64,000 nucleotides of DNA from Glutamicibacter arilaitensis Re117. Its GTDB lineage: Bacteria; Actinomycetota; Actinomycetes; Actinomycetales; Micrococcaceae. Every line of letters begins with the position of its first letter. The first letter of the stretch is position 1. Made by a program: the position numbers and the translations under genes. The DNA lies in contig NC_014550.1 in assembly GCF_000197735.1 (NCBI RefSeq), positions 2,976,001 to 3,040,000 of the forward strand, in the 5' to 3' direction. The notes below the pieces were generated by a model, which was given only the letters and a program-made list of their open reading frames with translations, did no database searches and was not told the DNA's origin. Of this stretch, positions 16,193 to 25,142 are shown one piece after another.

Positions 16193-17445
16193 TTGATGCG
16201 TTCCAGCTTGCCCAGGTCTTCGGTGCCCGGCGAATCATCTTCGATAGTGCGCGGAGAGTTGATGATAAATGCTCCGATCAGCATCACGATGACGCAGACA
16301 CCGAGCATGGAGAAGGCCGCGCCCCACGAATCGGTGGCTTTTTGCACCACTCCGAAGAGCATCGGAACTACCGCGGCTCCGGCATAGCCCAAGCCTTGGG
16401 CGAAGCCAGAGAGCACGCCGGAGCCGTAGGTCGTGCGCGAGCGCAGGTTCATCATCAGCAAGGCGATCGCGAAGGTTCCCTGGCCTAGGCCCGCAAGGCA
16501 GATCCACACCGCAGTGTTCTGGGTTGGCGAGAGGTAGATGCCAAGGTGTCCGGACACCCAGCAAGCGGTGAAGATCAGCACGGCGAAGATCGGGTGTTTC
16601 AGGCGCGGAACCCATAGCGGCACCAAGAGGCTGACCGGCAAACCGAGGATTGCAAAGAGCGCAAGCATATTGCCTGCTGCCAGCTCATCCAGGCCGCGGT
16701 TCTGCAGGTATGGCGGAAGCCAGGTGAAGTAGACGTAGGTCTGCGCTGAATTTCCGGCCAAGAAGATTGCCAAGCCCCAGGCGACTTTGGACTTCCAAGG
16801 ATTGATCTTGGCAATAGGTTGCGGATGCCCGCTGGCATGGACCGGGTTATCCGGACGATCAACCCCGCGGTCGGCAAAGAGCTGAACCAACCATGGAATC
16901 AGGACGATGCCCGAGAGCGCGGCCCAGGAACCGATGGACATCTGCCAGCTGGTGAGGTCGGCCAGTGGAACGGAGAACTGCGGGGCCATCCAGGTGCCAA
17001 TGGCCAGCATCGTGACGTAGCCGCTGGTGACCATGCCGATTCGATCCGGGAAGTACTTCTTAACCAGTGGCGGCAGCACCACGTTGCCCATGCCATAGCC
17101 GGCGAGGGTCACGATGGACAGGGCCAGGAAAGAGTAGACCTCTGGCATGAAGATGCGGGCAATCTGGCCGCTGACGGCCAAGCCCAAGGAGATCATCAGG
17201 GTTGTTTCCAAGCCGAATGATTTGATCAGCCGTGGAGTAAGCAACCCGAAGACGGCGAAGGCGATGGGAGCGAGCATGGCCAAAAGACCGGTGGTGAATT
17301 CCGTGAATTGGATATCCGTTTCAATGCGGGAGAGCAATGGGGATACGGAAACAACTGCTGCGCGTAACGACAGAGCAAGTAGCAGGATGCCAAGAAGCGC
17401 TCCAACTCTTCCTGCGCGTGGAGAGACAACGCTGTCTTTTTTCAT
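16189..17445 (-). CDS. MFS transporter, CynX/NimT-like
   Basis: The 418-residue protein has 12 predicted membrane segments and the features of the CynX/NimT branch ('LSLRAAVVSVSPLLSRIETD', 'GYGMGNVVLPPLVKKYFP'). Known relatives carry cyanate or 2-nitroimidazole; the substrate here is not known. The gene follows the TetR gene by 14 nt with a clear AGGAAG ribosome-binding site, so the two form an operon. A TetR gene leading a transporter operon suggests efflux or uptake of a toxic or inducing small molecule. Confidence 0.85.
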   Translation of the reverse strand: MKKDSVVSPRAGRVGALLGILLLALSLRAAVVSVSPLLSRIETDIQFTEFTTGLLAMLAPIAFAVFGLLTPRLIKSFGLETTLMISLGLAVSGQIARIFMPEVYSFLALSIVTLAGYGMGNVVLPPLVKKYFPDRIGMVTSGYVTMLAIGTWMAPQFSVPLADLTSWQMSIGSWAALSGIVLIPWLVQLFADRGVDRPDNPVHASGHPQPIAKINPWKSKVAWGLAIFLAGNSAQTYVYFTWLPPYLQNRGLDELAAGNMLALFAILGLPVSLLVPLWVPRLKHPIFAVLIFTACWVSGHLGIYLSPTQNTAVWICLAGLGQGTFAIALLMMNLRSRTTYGSGVLSGFAQGLGYAGAAVVPMLFGVVQKATDSWGAAFSMLGVCVIVMLIGAFIINSPRTIEDDSPGTEDLGKLERIN

Positions 17446-17459
17446 TGCTTACTTCCTGC

Positions 17460-18017
17460 TCATTTTTTGTTGAGATGTCCCAACTTCTTGATACTAGTGA
17501 CTAACTCTAGTAAGCGATCCAGCTCACCATCAAAATTCCGTTCGTACCATGTCCCGGGCAGAGCGAGCTGGGCATAGAGTCCTTCTCCGGTGAGCATCAC
17601 CAGATGTGCCACGTCCTTGCTTCCCACTTCGTGCAGAATGCACTGGTACCAGCGCTCACTGGTGATTTCGATCTTCTCTGATGCAGCCTTGTTTCCGGCT
17701 TGCGCCAGCCGCTGCAAGGCATTGAGATAGCGGTCCAGGTCGGTGTTGACTTCCGCGCTGGTGCGCACGTAATAAACCGAGGCTCCTTCAGCAGAGCTGG
17801 ACATGCTTTCAATGTCTTTGGCGATGGGTTCTTCGCTGGCCTCGATCACGGCGTCGGCCAAGGCTTCCTTGGAGGCGAAGTGGTAGAGCAGCCCCCCTTT
17901 GGAGACTCCCGCTCGGGCTGCCGTTGCTTCGAGCGTGGCAGCACGGTCTCCTTCTTCACACAGCAGTGCGATATAAGCATCGAGCACTTTGCCGCGGGCA
18001 GCAGGTGGGCGCGCCAT
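17460..18017 (-). CDS. TetR family repressor
   Basis: The 185-residue protein has an N-terminal helix-turn-helix (residues ~8-55, 'TAARAGVSKGGLLYHFASKE'), the usual TetR DNA-binding form, and an all-helical ligand domain. ATG 18017 ('MARPPAARG') was chosen; the frame continues 5 codons to a TTG without support. It is divergent from a DHA2 exporter, and the 132-nt space holds a strong palindrome that should be its operator. Probable role: repression of its own operon with the CynX-like transporter and of the exporter, relieved by a shared ligand. Confidence 0.9.
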   Translation of the reverse strand: MARPPAARGKVLDAYIALLCEEGDRAATLEATAARAGVSKGGLLYHFASKEALADAVIEASEEPIAKDIESMSSSAEGASVYYVRTSAEVNTDLDRYLNALQRLAQAGNKAASEKIEITSERWYQCILHEVGSKDVAHLVMLTGEGLYAQLALPGTWYERNFDGELDRLLELVTSIKKLGHLNKK

Positions 18018-18070
18018 GGTTCTCCATTCCAAAGTTTATTGGTGATCGATCTGACCTTACCAACAATTGT

Positions 18071-18096
18071 AACTATACCGTCCGGACGGTACAGTT
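18071..18096. promoter_or_regulatory. Palindromic TetR operator between divergent genes
   Basis: The core TACCGTCCGGACGGTA (18076-18091) is a perfect 16-bp palindrome. It is extended on both sides by AACT/AGTT arms (18071-18074, 18093-18096) with one mismatched pair between. It lies 54 nt from each of the two divergent start codons, the right place to control both. The form closely resembles operators of actinobacterial TetR repressors that regulate drug exporters. Confidence 0.85.
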
Positions 18097-18149
18097 AATA
18101 ATTGCGGTAACACTCCGCGCATCCGCTTACGACCCCAAGGGCGAACGTC

Positions 18150-19667
18150 ATGACTTCAAATATCTCCTTACGAGCATCGGTGCTGAGCAAGCCGCGCCGT
18201 TGGGCGGCACTGGCGGTCTTGCTGTTCCCCGTACTGTTGATCTCCGTGGACAACACCGTGTTGTCCTTCGCTGTACCGGCAATCACCAAAGCCCTATCTC
18301 CCTCGGGCAACCAGCTGCTATGGATTATCGACATCTACCCGCTGATCCTGGCCGGCCTGCTGGTACCCATGGGCTCACTAGGCGACCGAATCGGCCGTCG
18401 CAAGCTATTGCTGATCGGCGCAACTGGCTTCGCACTGGTTTCCGCCCTGGCTGCTTTTGCCACCGACGCCACCCAGCTGGTGGCCGCCCGTGCACTGCTC
18501 GGCGTCTTCGGCGCCATGCTGATGCCAGCCACCTTGTCCTTGATCCGGAACATCTTCCCCGATGATGCTGAGCGCCGCACAGCCATCGCGGTATGGGCTG
18601 CAGCATTCTCCGGCGGCGCCGTGCTCGGCCCAATTGTCGGCGGCGTGCTGCTGGAGCACTTCTGGTGGGGCTCGGTATTCCTCATGGCCGTACCGATGCT
18701 GCTGCCGCTGCTCATCGGCGGAATGATCCTAGTCCCCGAATCCAAGGACCCGAATCCCGGGCGTGTGGATCCCTTCTCAATCATCCTGGTGGTCTTCACC
18801 CTTCTGCCCTTTGTCTACGCCATCAAAACCGCGGCAACTTCCCCGTGGTATTTCTCGGCGGCGGCAATTGCGCTGACCGTGCTTTGCGGTGTGACTTTCG
18901 TGCGTCGACAGCTCAAGGCCGAACAGCCCATGCTCGACGTCCGCTTGTTCAGCAACGCCTTGTTCTCCGGTGCCCTGATGGTTAACCTGATCGGCATTTT
19001 CTCGCTGGTGGGATTCATCTACTTCGTTTCCCAGCACCTGCAGCTCATTGCCGGCTTCTCCCCCATGCAGGCAGGTCTGTGGATGACCCCTGGTTTGGTG
19101 CTGACCATGGGATTCGGGTTGCTCTCGGTGGCCCTGTCCCGGCGCTTCGGCACCCCGAACATCATGGCCGTTGGCCTGATTCTTTCCGCCATCGCCTACC
19201 TGCTTGTGATTCTGGCTGGGGAAGGATCCAATTCCTTCATGCTCATGGCTGCCTTTGCGGTCTTGGGTACCGGCATCGGCATGACCGAGACGCTTTCCAA
19301 TGACATGGTGCTGGCCGCCGTTCCAGCTTCCAAGGCAGGGGCCGCTTCGGCGATCTCGGAAACCGCCTACGAAGTGGGATCCGTTTTAGGTGTCGCAGTC
19401 TTGGGCACCATCTTGAATACGGTGTACTCCGCGCGACTGCTGGTTCCAAGCTCATTGACAGCCCAGCAGGCCCAGCAGGCAGGTGAGACATTGGGTGGTG
19501 CACATCAGCTCGCAGCAACCTTGCCAGCCGGCGATGCCCAAACGCTCTTGGAATCTGCTGCCCACGCCTTTGATCACGGCGTATTACTTACTTCCGGCAT
19601 TGCCGCGGTGCTGTCATTGCTGGCTGCAGGGGTAGTATTCCGCGTCATCAAGCCCGCATTTCGATGA
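18150..19667 (+). CDS. MFS drug exporter, DHA2 (QacA/EmrB) type, 14 membrane segments
   Basis: The 505-residue protein matches the 14-helix DHA2 family in length and motifs: motif D1-like 'LLISVDNTVLSFAVPAI', motif A 'GSLGDRIGRRKLLLIGA', motif B region 'ARALLGVFGAMLMPATLSLI', and motif C 'SGGAVLGPIVGGVLL'. Members are proton-driven exporters of cationic drugs and dyes (QacA, SmvA). The gene starts 54 nt from a TetR palindrome and is divergent from the tetR-MFS operon, so induction by its substrate is likely. No terminator hairpin is obvious after the stop. Confidence 0.9.
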   Translation: MTSNISLRASVLSKPRRWAALAVLLFPVLLISVDNTVLSFAVPAITKALSPSGNQLLWIIDIYPLILAGLLVPMGSLGDRIGRRKLLLIGATGFALVSALAAFATDATQLVAARALLGVFGAMLMPATLSLIRNIFPDDAERRTAIAVWAAAFSGGAVLGPIVGGVLLEHFWWGSVFLMAVPMLLPLLIGGMILVPESKDPNPGRVDPFSIILVVFTLLPFVYAIKTAATSPWYFSAAAIALTVLCGVTFVRRQLKAEQPMLDVRLFSNALFSGALMVNLIGIFSLVGFIYFVSQHLQLIAGFSPMQAGLWMTPGLVLTMGFGLLSVALSRRFGTPNIMAVGLILSAIAYLLVILAGEGSNSFMLMAAFAVLGTGIGMTETLSNDMVLAAVPASKAGAASAISETAYEVGSVLGVAVLGTILNTVYSARLLVPSSLTAQQAQQAGETLGGAHQLAATLPAGDAQTLLESAAHAFDHGVLLTSGIAAVLSLLAAGVVFRVIKPAFR

Positions 19668-19961
19668 ACTTGGTGAACCAGTTTCCCAAATTTTTGATTA
19701 ATTGGTTCAAAGTTGTTCAATTGTCGTCAGCAAACACGTAGGCTAGGCATTGTAGTTCCAAAGTAATTCGCGAAGTACCCGTTAGAAGTTTGTGAATGTC
19801 GTACCACCTCGGTTGACGCGAGCCCCTTCTAGACGTGAAGTGAATGACTTGGCTGCTTCGCATTATCAGGCTTCCAACCCGGACTCCTGAGTCGTGCGTA
19901 GATTACAACCAAGCTCGCCAACTAAACCGGCGAGAAACGTCTGAAAGGACCAAATAAGAAT
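19668..19961 (+). promoter_or_regulatory. Long leader region of the cold-shock gene
   Basis: This 294-nt AT-richer stretch holds no supported gene. It probably contains the csp promoter and a long 5' leader. A small hairpin (CTCGCC 19914-19919 with GGCGAG 19929-19934) sits just upstream of the GAAAGGACC ribosome-binding site at 19940-19948. Long structured leaders are known for cspA-type genes in other bacteria; thermosensing here is inference. Confidence 0.45.
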
Positions 19962-20165
19962 ATGGCAACCGGAATCGTCAAGTGGTTCAACGCTGAAAAG
20001 GGCTTCGGCTTCATCGCTCCAGACAGCGGCGATCCAGACGTCTTCGCACACTTCTCTGCAATCCAGACCCAGGGTTTCCGTACCCTGGACGAGGGCCAGA
20101 AGGTGGAGTTCGAAGTTGTTGAGGGTCCAAAGGGTCTGCAGGCTGCAGACATTCGCGCTCTCTAA
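19962..20165 (+). CDS. cspA: Cold-shock protein (CspA family)
   Basis: The 67-residue protein is a single cold-shock domain. RNP1 is 'KGFGFIAP' and RNP2 is 'VFAHFSAI'; the N-terminus '[13 protein letters not shown]' is typical of the family. It binds single-stranded RNA/DNA and acts as an RNA chaperone. The ATG follows a good ribosome-binding site. The gene is monocistronic, with a strong terminator 33 nt after the stop. Actinobacteria usually have several csp paralogues, so cold induction of this one cannot be assumed. Confidence 0.95.
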   Translation: MATGIVKWFNAEKGFGFIAPDSGDPDVFAHFSAIQTQGFRTLDEGQKVEFEVVEGPKGLQAADIRAL

Positions 20166-20197
20166 AGAAGGTCTTTGGCACTAACGCCAGACTTAGC

Positions 20198-20236
20198 CAA
20201 GAAACGGTTATCCGCACTGCGGATATCCGTTTCTTG
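20198..20236 (+). terminator. Terminator of the cold-shock gene
   Basis: A 39-nt hairpin pairs CAAGAAACGG (20198-20207) and TATCCGC (20209-20215) with GCGGATA (20219-20225) and CCGTTTCTTG (20227-20236). There is one internal T-T mismatch and a 3-nt loop, followed by CGTTTGGG. Confidence 0.88.
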
Positions 20237-20291
20237 CGTTTGGGATAGGAATTACAGGAATACTTCCTGGCGATCACCGGTTGTACCAAGT

Positions 20292-21284
20292 GTGAAGCTT
20301 TCTATTTTGGATCTTGCTCCGGTTGAACCTGGATCAACTATTTCCGACTCTTTCAAGTCCTCCGTCCGTTTGGCGCAAACTGCAGAGCGCCATGGGTACG
20401 AACGCATCTGGTACGCCGAGCACCACAACATGCCGACCATTGCTTCCAGTGCGACCTCGCTGCTGATCAGCCACATCGCCCACCACACGCAGACGATCCG
20501 TCTGGGTTCTGGCGGCATCATGCTGCCTAACCATTCGCCTTTGGTGATTGCCGAGCAGTTCGGCACGTTGGCTGAAATCTATGGCGATCGCATCGACCTG
20601 GGTCTGGGACGCGCACCCGGCACCGATATGACCACCTTGCGCGCCCTGCGCCGTGATCCGTCAGCCGCTGATTCCTTCCCACACGATGTACTGGAATTGC
20701 AGGCCTTCCTGGCCGGGGAATCCAGGATTCCAACGGTGCAAGCGACCCCCGGCGCCGGAACCAACGTTCCGCTGTATATCTTGGGGTCTTCGCTCTTCGG
20801 TGCCAAGCTGGCGGCCCAGCTGGGCCTTCCGTTTTCATTCGCTTCGCACTTCGCACCAGCGGCCTTGCATGAAGCGATCCGCGTCTACCGCGAAGAATTC
20901 ACCCCGTCCGAGCAGTTGGCCGAGCCATATGTCATTGCCGGAGTGGGCGTAGTTGCCGCGGAAACCGCTGAACGCGCCCATGAGCTGCTGGAAGTGGCCA
21001 AGCGCCACCGCGTAGCAAGCTTCCTGGGACGCAGCGCGAAGAAGGAGTTCACCGAAGCAGAAGTGGATATGCTCATGGATACGCCGCAGGCGCAGCAAAT
21101 CCTCGACATGATGCGTTACACCGCGGTGGGCACCGGAGATCAGGTAGCTGAATACCTGCGCCACTTCGCTTCAGCAGCACAGGCCGAAGAACTGATTACC
21201 ATTCACTACCCCACCGGCGAGCAGGCTCGTCTGGATTCTGTGATGATTACCGCCGAAGCTTCCCAATTGGCTAGCGCGAAGTAA
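20292..21284 (+). CDS. Luciferase-like FMN-dependent monooxygenase (MsnO8-type)
   Basis: The 330-residue protein belongs to the bacterial luciferase-like (LLM) TIM-barrel family, MsnO8 branch: '[13 protein letters not shown]' at the start, '[18 protein letters not shown]', '[20 protein letters not shown]' and '[13 protein letters not shown]'. Such enzymes use reduced flavin to oxidise small organic molecules; the substrate is unknown. GTG 20292 was chosen because family homology starts there, while the longer frame from 20175 would run through the csp terminator. The last 14 nt overlap the convergent membrane gene. Confidence 0.88.
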   Translation: MKLSILDLAPVEPGSTISDSFKSSVRLAQTAERHGYERIWYAEHHNMPTIASSATSLLISHIAHHTQTIRLGSGGIMLPNHSPLVIAEQFGTLAEIYGDRIDLGLGRAPGTDMTTLRALRRDPSAADSFPHDVLELQAFLAGESRIPTVQATPGAGTNVPLYILGSSLFGAKLAAQLGLPFSFASHFAPAALHEAIRVYREEFTPSEQLAEPYVIAGVGVVAAETAERAHELLEVAKRHRVASFLGRSAKKEFTEAEVDMLMDTPQAQQILDMMRYTAVGTGDQVAEYLRHFASAAQAEELITIHYPTGEQARLDSVMITAEASQLASAK

Positions 21285-21753
21285 TCCTCACCCAGCGTTT
21301 GGTGGCCATCACAAGCAAGGCTGCCAATGCGATAAATAAGAAGAATTCCACGCCAATATAGGCGTAATGCCATAGCGATCCGCTCTCGGATGATCCAGCA
21401 AGTACCGCATCTGTACGTGCTGAGAGTCCCGGGCGGATCGCTACGGTTTTAATCAAGAGCAAGAGACCAACTGCTCCAACGCCCCAGCCCCACATCTTGT
21501 CGACGCCGCGCTTGATCGAACCGGCCAACAGCGCGATGAAGAACAGAACTTCTACCATGTTCATGGCGAAGAAAACACGACGGCCAATCCCCAGACCTAA
21601 CGGGATAGTGATTCCCGGAGCCGTGAATTTTAGCGGTGCTTCAATGAATGAAATGCCGATGATCAGGCCGAGCCACAGCGCAGGAATGAAGATACGGGCC
21701 GCAACGGCCCACGTTGCACCCTTGGCCGCAGGCGTTGGAAGAGGACTAGTCAT
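21271..21753 (-). CDS. Small integral membrane protein, unknown function
   Basis: The protein is about 160 residues with four hydrophobic segments (around residues 20-40, 60-80, 90-108 and 130-150). Conserved-looking features are '[13 protein letters not shown]' and '[14 protein letters not shown]'. I do not recognise a named family. The start may be ATG 21753 or GTG 21762. It lies 3' to the MFS gene in the same direction across a 21-nt gap from its stop and is convergent with the monooxygenase gene. Confidence 0.65.
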   Translation of the reverse strand: MTSPLPTPAAKGATWAVAARIFIPALWLGLIIGISFIEAPLKFTAPGITIPLGLGIGRRVFFAMNMVEVLFFIALLAGSIKRGVDKMWGWGVGAVGLLLLIKTVAIRPGLSARTDAVLAGSSESGSLWHYAYIGVEFFLFIALAALLVMATKRWVRITSR

Positions 21754-21774
21754 GCCTTCCACATTACGCGCGAT

Positions 21775-22989
21775 TCAGCGTGCTTTGCGCTGTCCTGCCA
21801 TGGCCCAGCTAGCCAGCACGGCCGCCAGTACGGCGCAGAAGATGGAGAACACAAGAATGCTCTGCTGCTGTCCGAAGACGCTAACAGCCCAACCCAGCGC
21901 GATCACTGGAAGAGCACTGCCAAGGTAGGTCACCAGGTAAATCGTAGAGACGGTTTGGGCGTGCTGATGGTCGCTTACGGCGTCAACGGCTGAAGCAAAC
22001 GCGGTGCGGAAGGCGATGCCCTGGCCCAGACCCAAGAGAACCAGCGCAAGGATGGACCACACCAGAAGCTGGTGCTCCACGGCCAAGGCCAGCAGGATGA
22101 CCGAGCTTGCCATCAAACCCAATCCGACAGGCAGCAAGACTTTGCCGCCACGAACTACCAGCTGCGAAAGCGCCGAGACACCCAAGGGCAGACCGGCAAT
22201 CAAGCCAATAGCCAGCAACGACTCCAGTCCGAAAGCCTGAGCGAAGTAGCCCGGGGCTAAGGACAATACAAAGCCGAAGATGGCAAAGCTCAGGAAACCC
22301 ACTAGGGCAGCGAGCCAGAACTGCGAACGGGCGGAACTTGGAACACCCAAACGGCGTGGGGCCAGCGCCTTGCTTCGTTGCCCGCGTTCGGCCTGCGCAA
22401 TGGCAGGCCGGGCCTGCAAGGTGCTCAATGGAATCAGCACCAGCAACAATAAGATTGCCTGCACCGTGAACACAGTGGTGCGCCCGCCGGGAAAGTCAGC
22501 CAACAGCCCACCAAGGACTGGGCCGAAAGCGACGCCGCCCGAGGACGCAAGGAGGGTGAAGCGCGATGCCCATTCGGGACGGGCAGGCAGCAGTTCACGC
22601 AGCGCGGCAGCGCTGGCACCGGTAGCCAAGGCGACGCCGGTACCTTGCAGTCCGCGGCCAAGGCACAGCTCCAGTAGGTTGCTAGCCGATCCGAAGACCA
22701 GGGTCCCTGCCAAGGAAACGACCACTGCGACCACCAATGCGGCCCGGCGGCCAATATGATCTGACCAATGTCCCACGGTTGAGAGGAACAGCATCAGCGA
22801 ACAGACATAGCTGGCGAAAGCCACGGTGGTTCCCATGGCGCCAAGGTGCAGTTCAGCTTGAAGGGCTGGGTACAGCGGGGTGGCCAGGTTGGCGCCTACC
22901 AGCAACAGGAAGCTGACGGCTACGGTGATCACCAGTCGGGCGGTCAGCCCTGGATTCCAGGAGAGCACGCGGTGATTCATTGGTTGCAT
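21775..22989 (-). CDS. MFS transporter (AraJ-like, 12 membrane segments)
   Basis: The protein is about 404 residues with 12 membrane helices. Motif A is 'VGHWSDHIGRRAALVV' and a motif C-like stretch is 'SSGGVAFGPVLGGLLADFPG'. The family includes exporters of sugars and drugs; the substrate is unknown. The start is uncertain: ATG 22989 ('MQPMNHRV'), ATG 22980, or a TTG at 23031. The gene is divergent from an Lrp-type regulator at 23260, which may control it. The gene downstream (21271-21753) could be cotranscribed. Confidence 0.82.
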   Translation of the reverse strand: MQPMNHRVLSWNPGLTARLVITVAVSFLLLVGANLATPLYPALQAELHLGAMGTTVAFASYVCSLMLFLSTVGHWSDHIGRRAALVVAVVVSLAGTLVFGSASNLLELCLGRGLQGTGVALATGASAAALRELLPARPEWASRFTLLASSGGVAFGPVLGGLLADFPGGRTTVFTVQAILLLLVLIPLSTLQARPAIAQAERGQRSKALAPRRLGVPSSARSQFWLAALVGFLSFAIFGFVLSLAPGYFAQAFGLESLLAIGLIAGLPLGVSALSQLVVRGGKVLLPVGLGLMASSVILLALAVEHQLLVWSILALVLLGLGQGIAFRTAFASAVDAVSDHQHAQTVSTIYLVTYLGSALPVIALGWAVSVFGQQQSILVFSIFCAVLAAVLASWAMAGQRKAR

Positions 22990-23259
22990 GCGCAGCTCGC
23001 TGATGACCGACAAATTCACTCCCAGGATCAAAGTAGTTCAGAATATTCGGGCTTGAATATTGCCCAGAAAAAGTTTTTACCGGTGGAGCCACTCGCAGCC
23101 CCACCGGTTAGTTGAGCGTTCTGCTTGAGTTTGTCTACTGCAACAGATCGTTCAGTCACTAATATCCTCCGGTAGAAAGCAACCAGAGATATTTCTTGTT
23201 AGGATTTGAGCAGTTTGTTCAAAAAATTAACCCCTCAGTGGACCCGGAGTGAGCATATA

Positions 23260-23733
23260 GTGCGATTAGACGATGTAGACCTGAAAGTACTGCTCTCCTT
23301 GATCAAGGACCCACGCATCCAAATCTCTGAACTCGCAGATGAGGTGGGTGTTGCGCGCAACACAGCGCAGTCGCGTTTACGCCGTTTGCAGCGTGCGGAA
23401 ATCCTTCGCGACGGCGGCCGCGACATCGACTTGAGCAAGCTGGGCTACGACGTACTCGCCTTCGTAACCCTGGAAGTGAATCACCGCGATCTGGATTCCG
23501 TAGTGACCGCACTGCGCCAGATCCCCAGCGTGCTGGAAATCCACGAGACTTCCGGGCGGGGTGACGTGTGGGTAAGGCTTATCGCCACCGACACCCACCA
23601 GCTGCAATCTGCACTACGCCAGATTTTGCGTGTCAAGGGTGTCACCCGTTCAGAAACGACCTTCGCGCTGCATACGCATTTGGCTTACCGTGCCGCTCCG
23701 CTGCTGGAACACTATGCCGAACATGACCACTAG
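23260..23733 (+). CDS. Lrp/AsnC family regulator
   Basis: The 157-residue protein has an N-terminal winged HTH ('LDDVDLKVLLSLIKDPRIQI', recognition helix in 'VARNTAQSRLRRLQRAE') and a C-terminal RAM-type domain with 'VLEIHETSGRGDVWVRLIA'. Members sense amino acids and bind as dimers to octamers. GTG 23260 was chosen because GGAGTGAG lies at 23246-23253 and the family start fits; the TTG frame start at 23206 is less likely. It is divergent from an MFS gene, a usual arrangement for Lrp regulators of amino-acid exporters. Confidence 0.87.
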   Translation: MRLDDVDLKVLLSLIKDPRIQISELADEVGVARNTAQSRLRRLQRAEILRDGGRDIDLSKLGYDVLAFVTLEVNHRDLDSVVTALRQIPSVLEIHETSGRGDVWVRLIATDTHQLQSALRQILRVKGVTRSETTFALHTHLAYRAAPLLEHYAEHDH

Positions 23734-23868
23734 GAAGTCATTCACCATCCACTGCAGAAAACAAGTCTTTCGTTTCTAGTTGTCGCGACCTACTCTGGTG
23801 ATACGAGAAGTCACGAGGTAAATTCCCGGCTTCCGGCGGATCCCTCGTATTCGACGAAGGAGTACGCA

Positions 23869-24132
23869 ATGACTAAGGATTTCGACACCACAGAGTTTGC
23901 GCCGCAGTACGGCAACGACATCTACGAGCCGGATGACGGACGCGATTCCCAGGCGTATGAGGGCTCAAGCGACATGCCCGAAACCATGCGCAATCTCGAT
24001 CCGCTGGCACAGCGCAATTACCTCTACGATGATGATCTGGAAACCGAAGATCAGCTCGATAATGAATTCGCCGAAAACGACGATGATGACGAAGAAACCA
24101 CAGAACTTGTTGACCTTGAGGACGAACTCTAG
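23869..24132 (+). CDS. Small highly acidic protein, unknown function
   Basis: The 87-residue protein is strongly acidic, and Asp/Glu make up most of its last third ('NEFAENDDDDEETTELVDLE'). No membrane segment, Cys or known motif is seen, and it is likely disordered. The ATG is preceded by GAAGGAG at 23856-23862, a good ribosome-binding site, which supports it as real. It stands alone between the Lrp and LysR genes. Confidence 0.65.
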   Translation: MTKDFDTTEFAPQYGNDIYEPDDGRDSQAYEGSSDMPETMRNLDPLAQRNYLYDDDLETEDQLDNEFAENDDDDEETTELVDLEDEL

Positions 24133-24177
24133 GCCGTGGGCTAAGCAAATCTTTGGCTAAGGCCATAGACTTTAGAA

Positions 24178-25083
24178 GTGATTAATCCAGTTCATTTGCG
24201 CACATTGCTTGAAGTGGTGGCGCATCGTTCCTTCGCCACGGCCGCAACCCGCCTAGGCTACACGGCCAGTGCCGTCTCACAGCAGATGACAGCACTGGAG
24301 CGCAGCACCGGAACCACGCTGTTCCTGCGCGGGGCACGTTCCATCACGCCAACCCCCGGTGCGTTGCGCATGGTGCGCCACGCCAAACGCGTCCTGACCG
24401 ACCTCGACGCCCTGATGGCCGACGTCGCAACCATCTCCACAGAAACGACCGACCTTGAAGAAATCAAGCTCGGCATCTTCCCTTCCCTCGCGACCTACGC
24501 GCTGCCGCAAATCCTCAAGGCCCAAGATTGGGCCTCATTGGGTGTCAACCTGCGCCTGTGGATTGGCGAACCCCAGCAAACCGTGGCCGGCCTTGGAACC
24601 GGCGGAGACCTGGATTTGGCGCTGATCTTCCAAGTAGGCCCTGGCGGGCTGTCATGGCCAGCCTCCTTGGAACGCACCTGGCTGGGCGATGACCAGTTCC
24701 GTGTGGTGATCCCAGCTTCCTGGCATATCGCTGAAGACTCGCAGCTGACCGTGGACCAGCTGGCCGAATGGCCGTGGATCTTCCACCATCCTGGCACCTC
24801 TGACGCCACCTTGATTTCGCGATTGTTCTCTTCCTACAACATCCACCCGCAGGTCGCTGCGTACTGCGATGATTTCAACGCTTCGCTGAGCCTCGTCTCC
24901 TCCGGGCTGGGTGCCGCGCTGGTTCCTGATCTGGCGATGGCCAATGCTCCGGAAGGTATCCGCATCGTGGATGCCCCCGAGATCCGCTTGGCCCGCTCGA
25001 TCTTTGCGCTGAAACCAGAAAATTCAAAGAAGCCAAAAGCCGCATTGGTCTTGGATCGACTGGCCCAGGTACTCGCCCAGTAG
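24178..25083 (+). CDS. LysR family regulator
   Basis: The 301-residue protein has a LysR winged HTH (residues ~1-60, 'FATAATRLGYTASAVSQQM') and a two-lobed ligand domain. GTG 24178 is the start. The next gene, a CoA-ester hydrolase, is in the same direction 59 nt downstream, so the regulator may control it and they may be cotranscribed; most LysR regulators instead lie divergent to their targets. The ligand is not predictable. Confidence 0.88.
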   Translation: MINPVHLRTLLEVVAHRSFATAATRLGYTASAVSQQMTALERSTGTTLFLRGARSITPTPGALRMVRHAKRVLTDLDALMADVATISTETTDLEEIKLGIFPSLATYALPQILKAQDWASLGVNLRLWIGEPQQTVAGLGTGGDLDLALIFQVGPGGLSWPASLERTWLGDDQFRVVIPASWHIAEDSQLTVDQLAEWPWIFHHPGTSDATLISRLFSSYNIHPQVAAYCDDFNASLSLVSSGLGAALVPDLAMANAPEGIRIVDAPEIRLARSIFALKPENSKKPKAALVLDRLAQVLAQ

Positions 25084-25142
25084 GGCGCTTCCTGAACCAC
25101 ACCGTCGCTTCAGTAGCTGTACCTAGAAAGAGGAAATCACTG

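Noticed and set aside
20175..20291. N-terminal extension of the luciferase-like monooxygenase
   Set aside because: It would run through the cold-shock gene terminator and has no family similarity; GTG 20292 starts at the conserved sequence.
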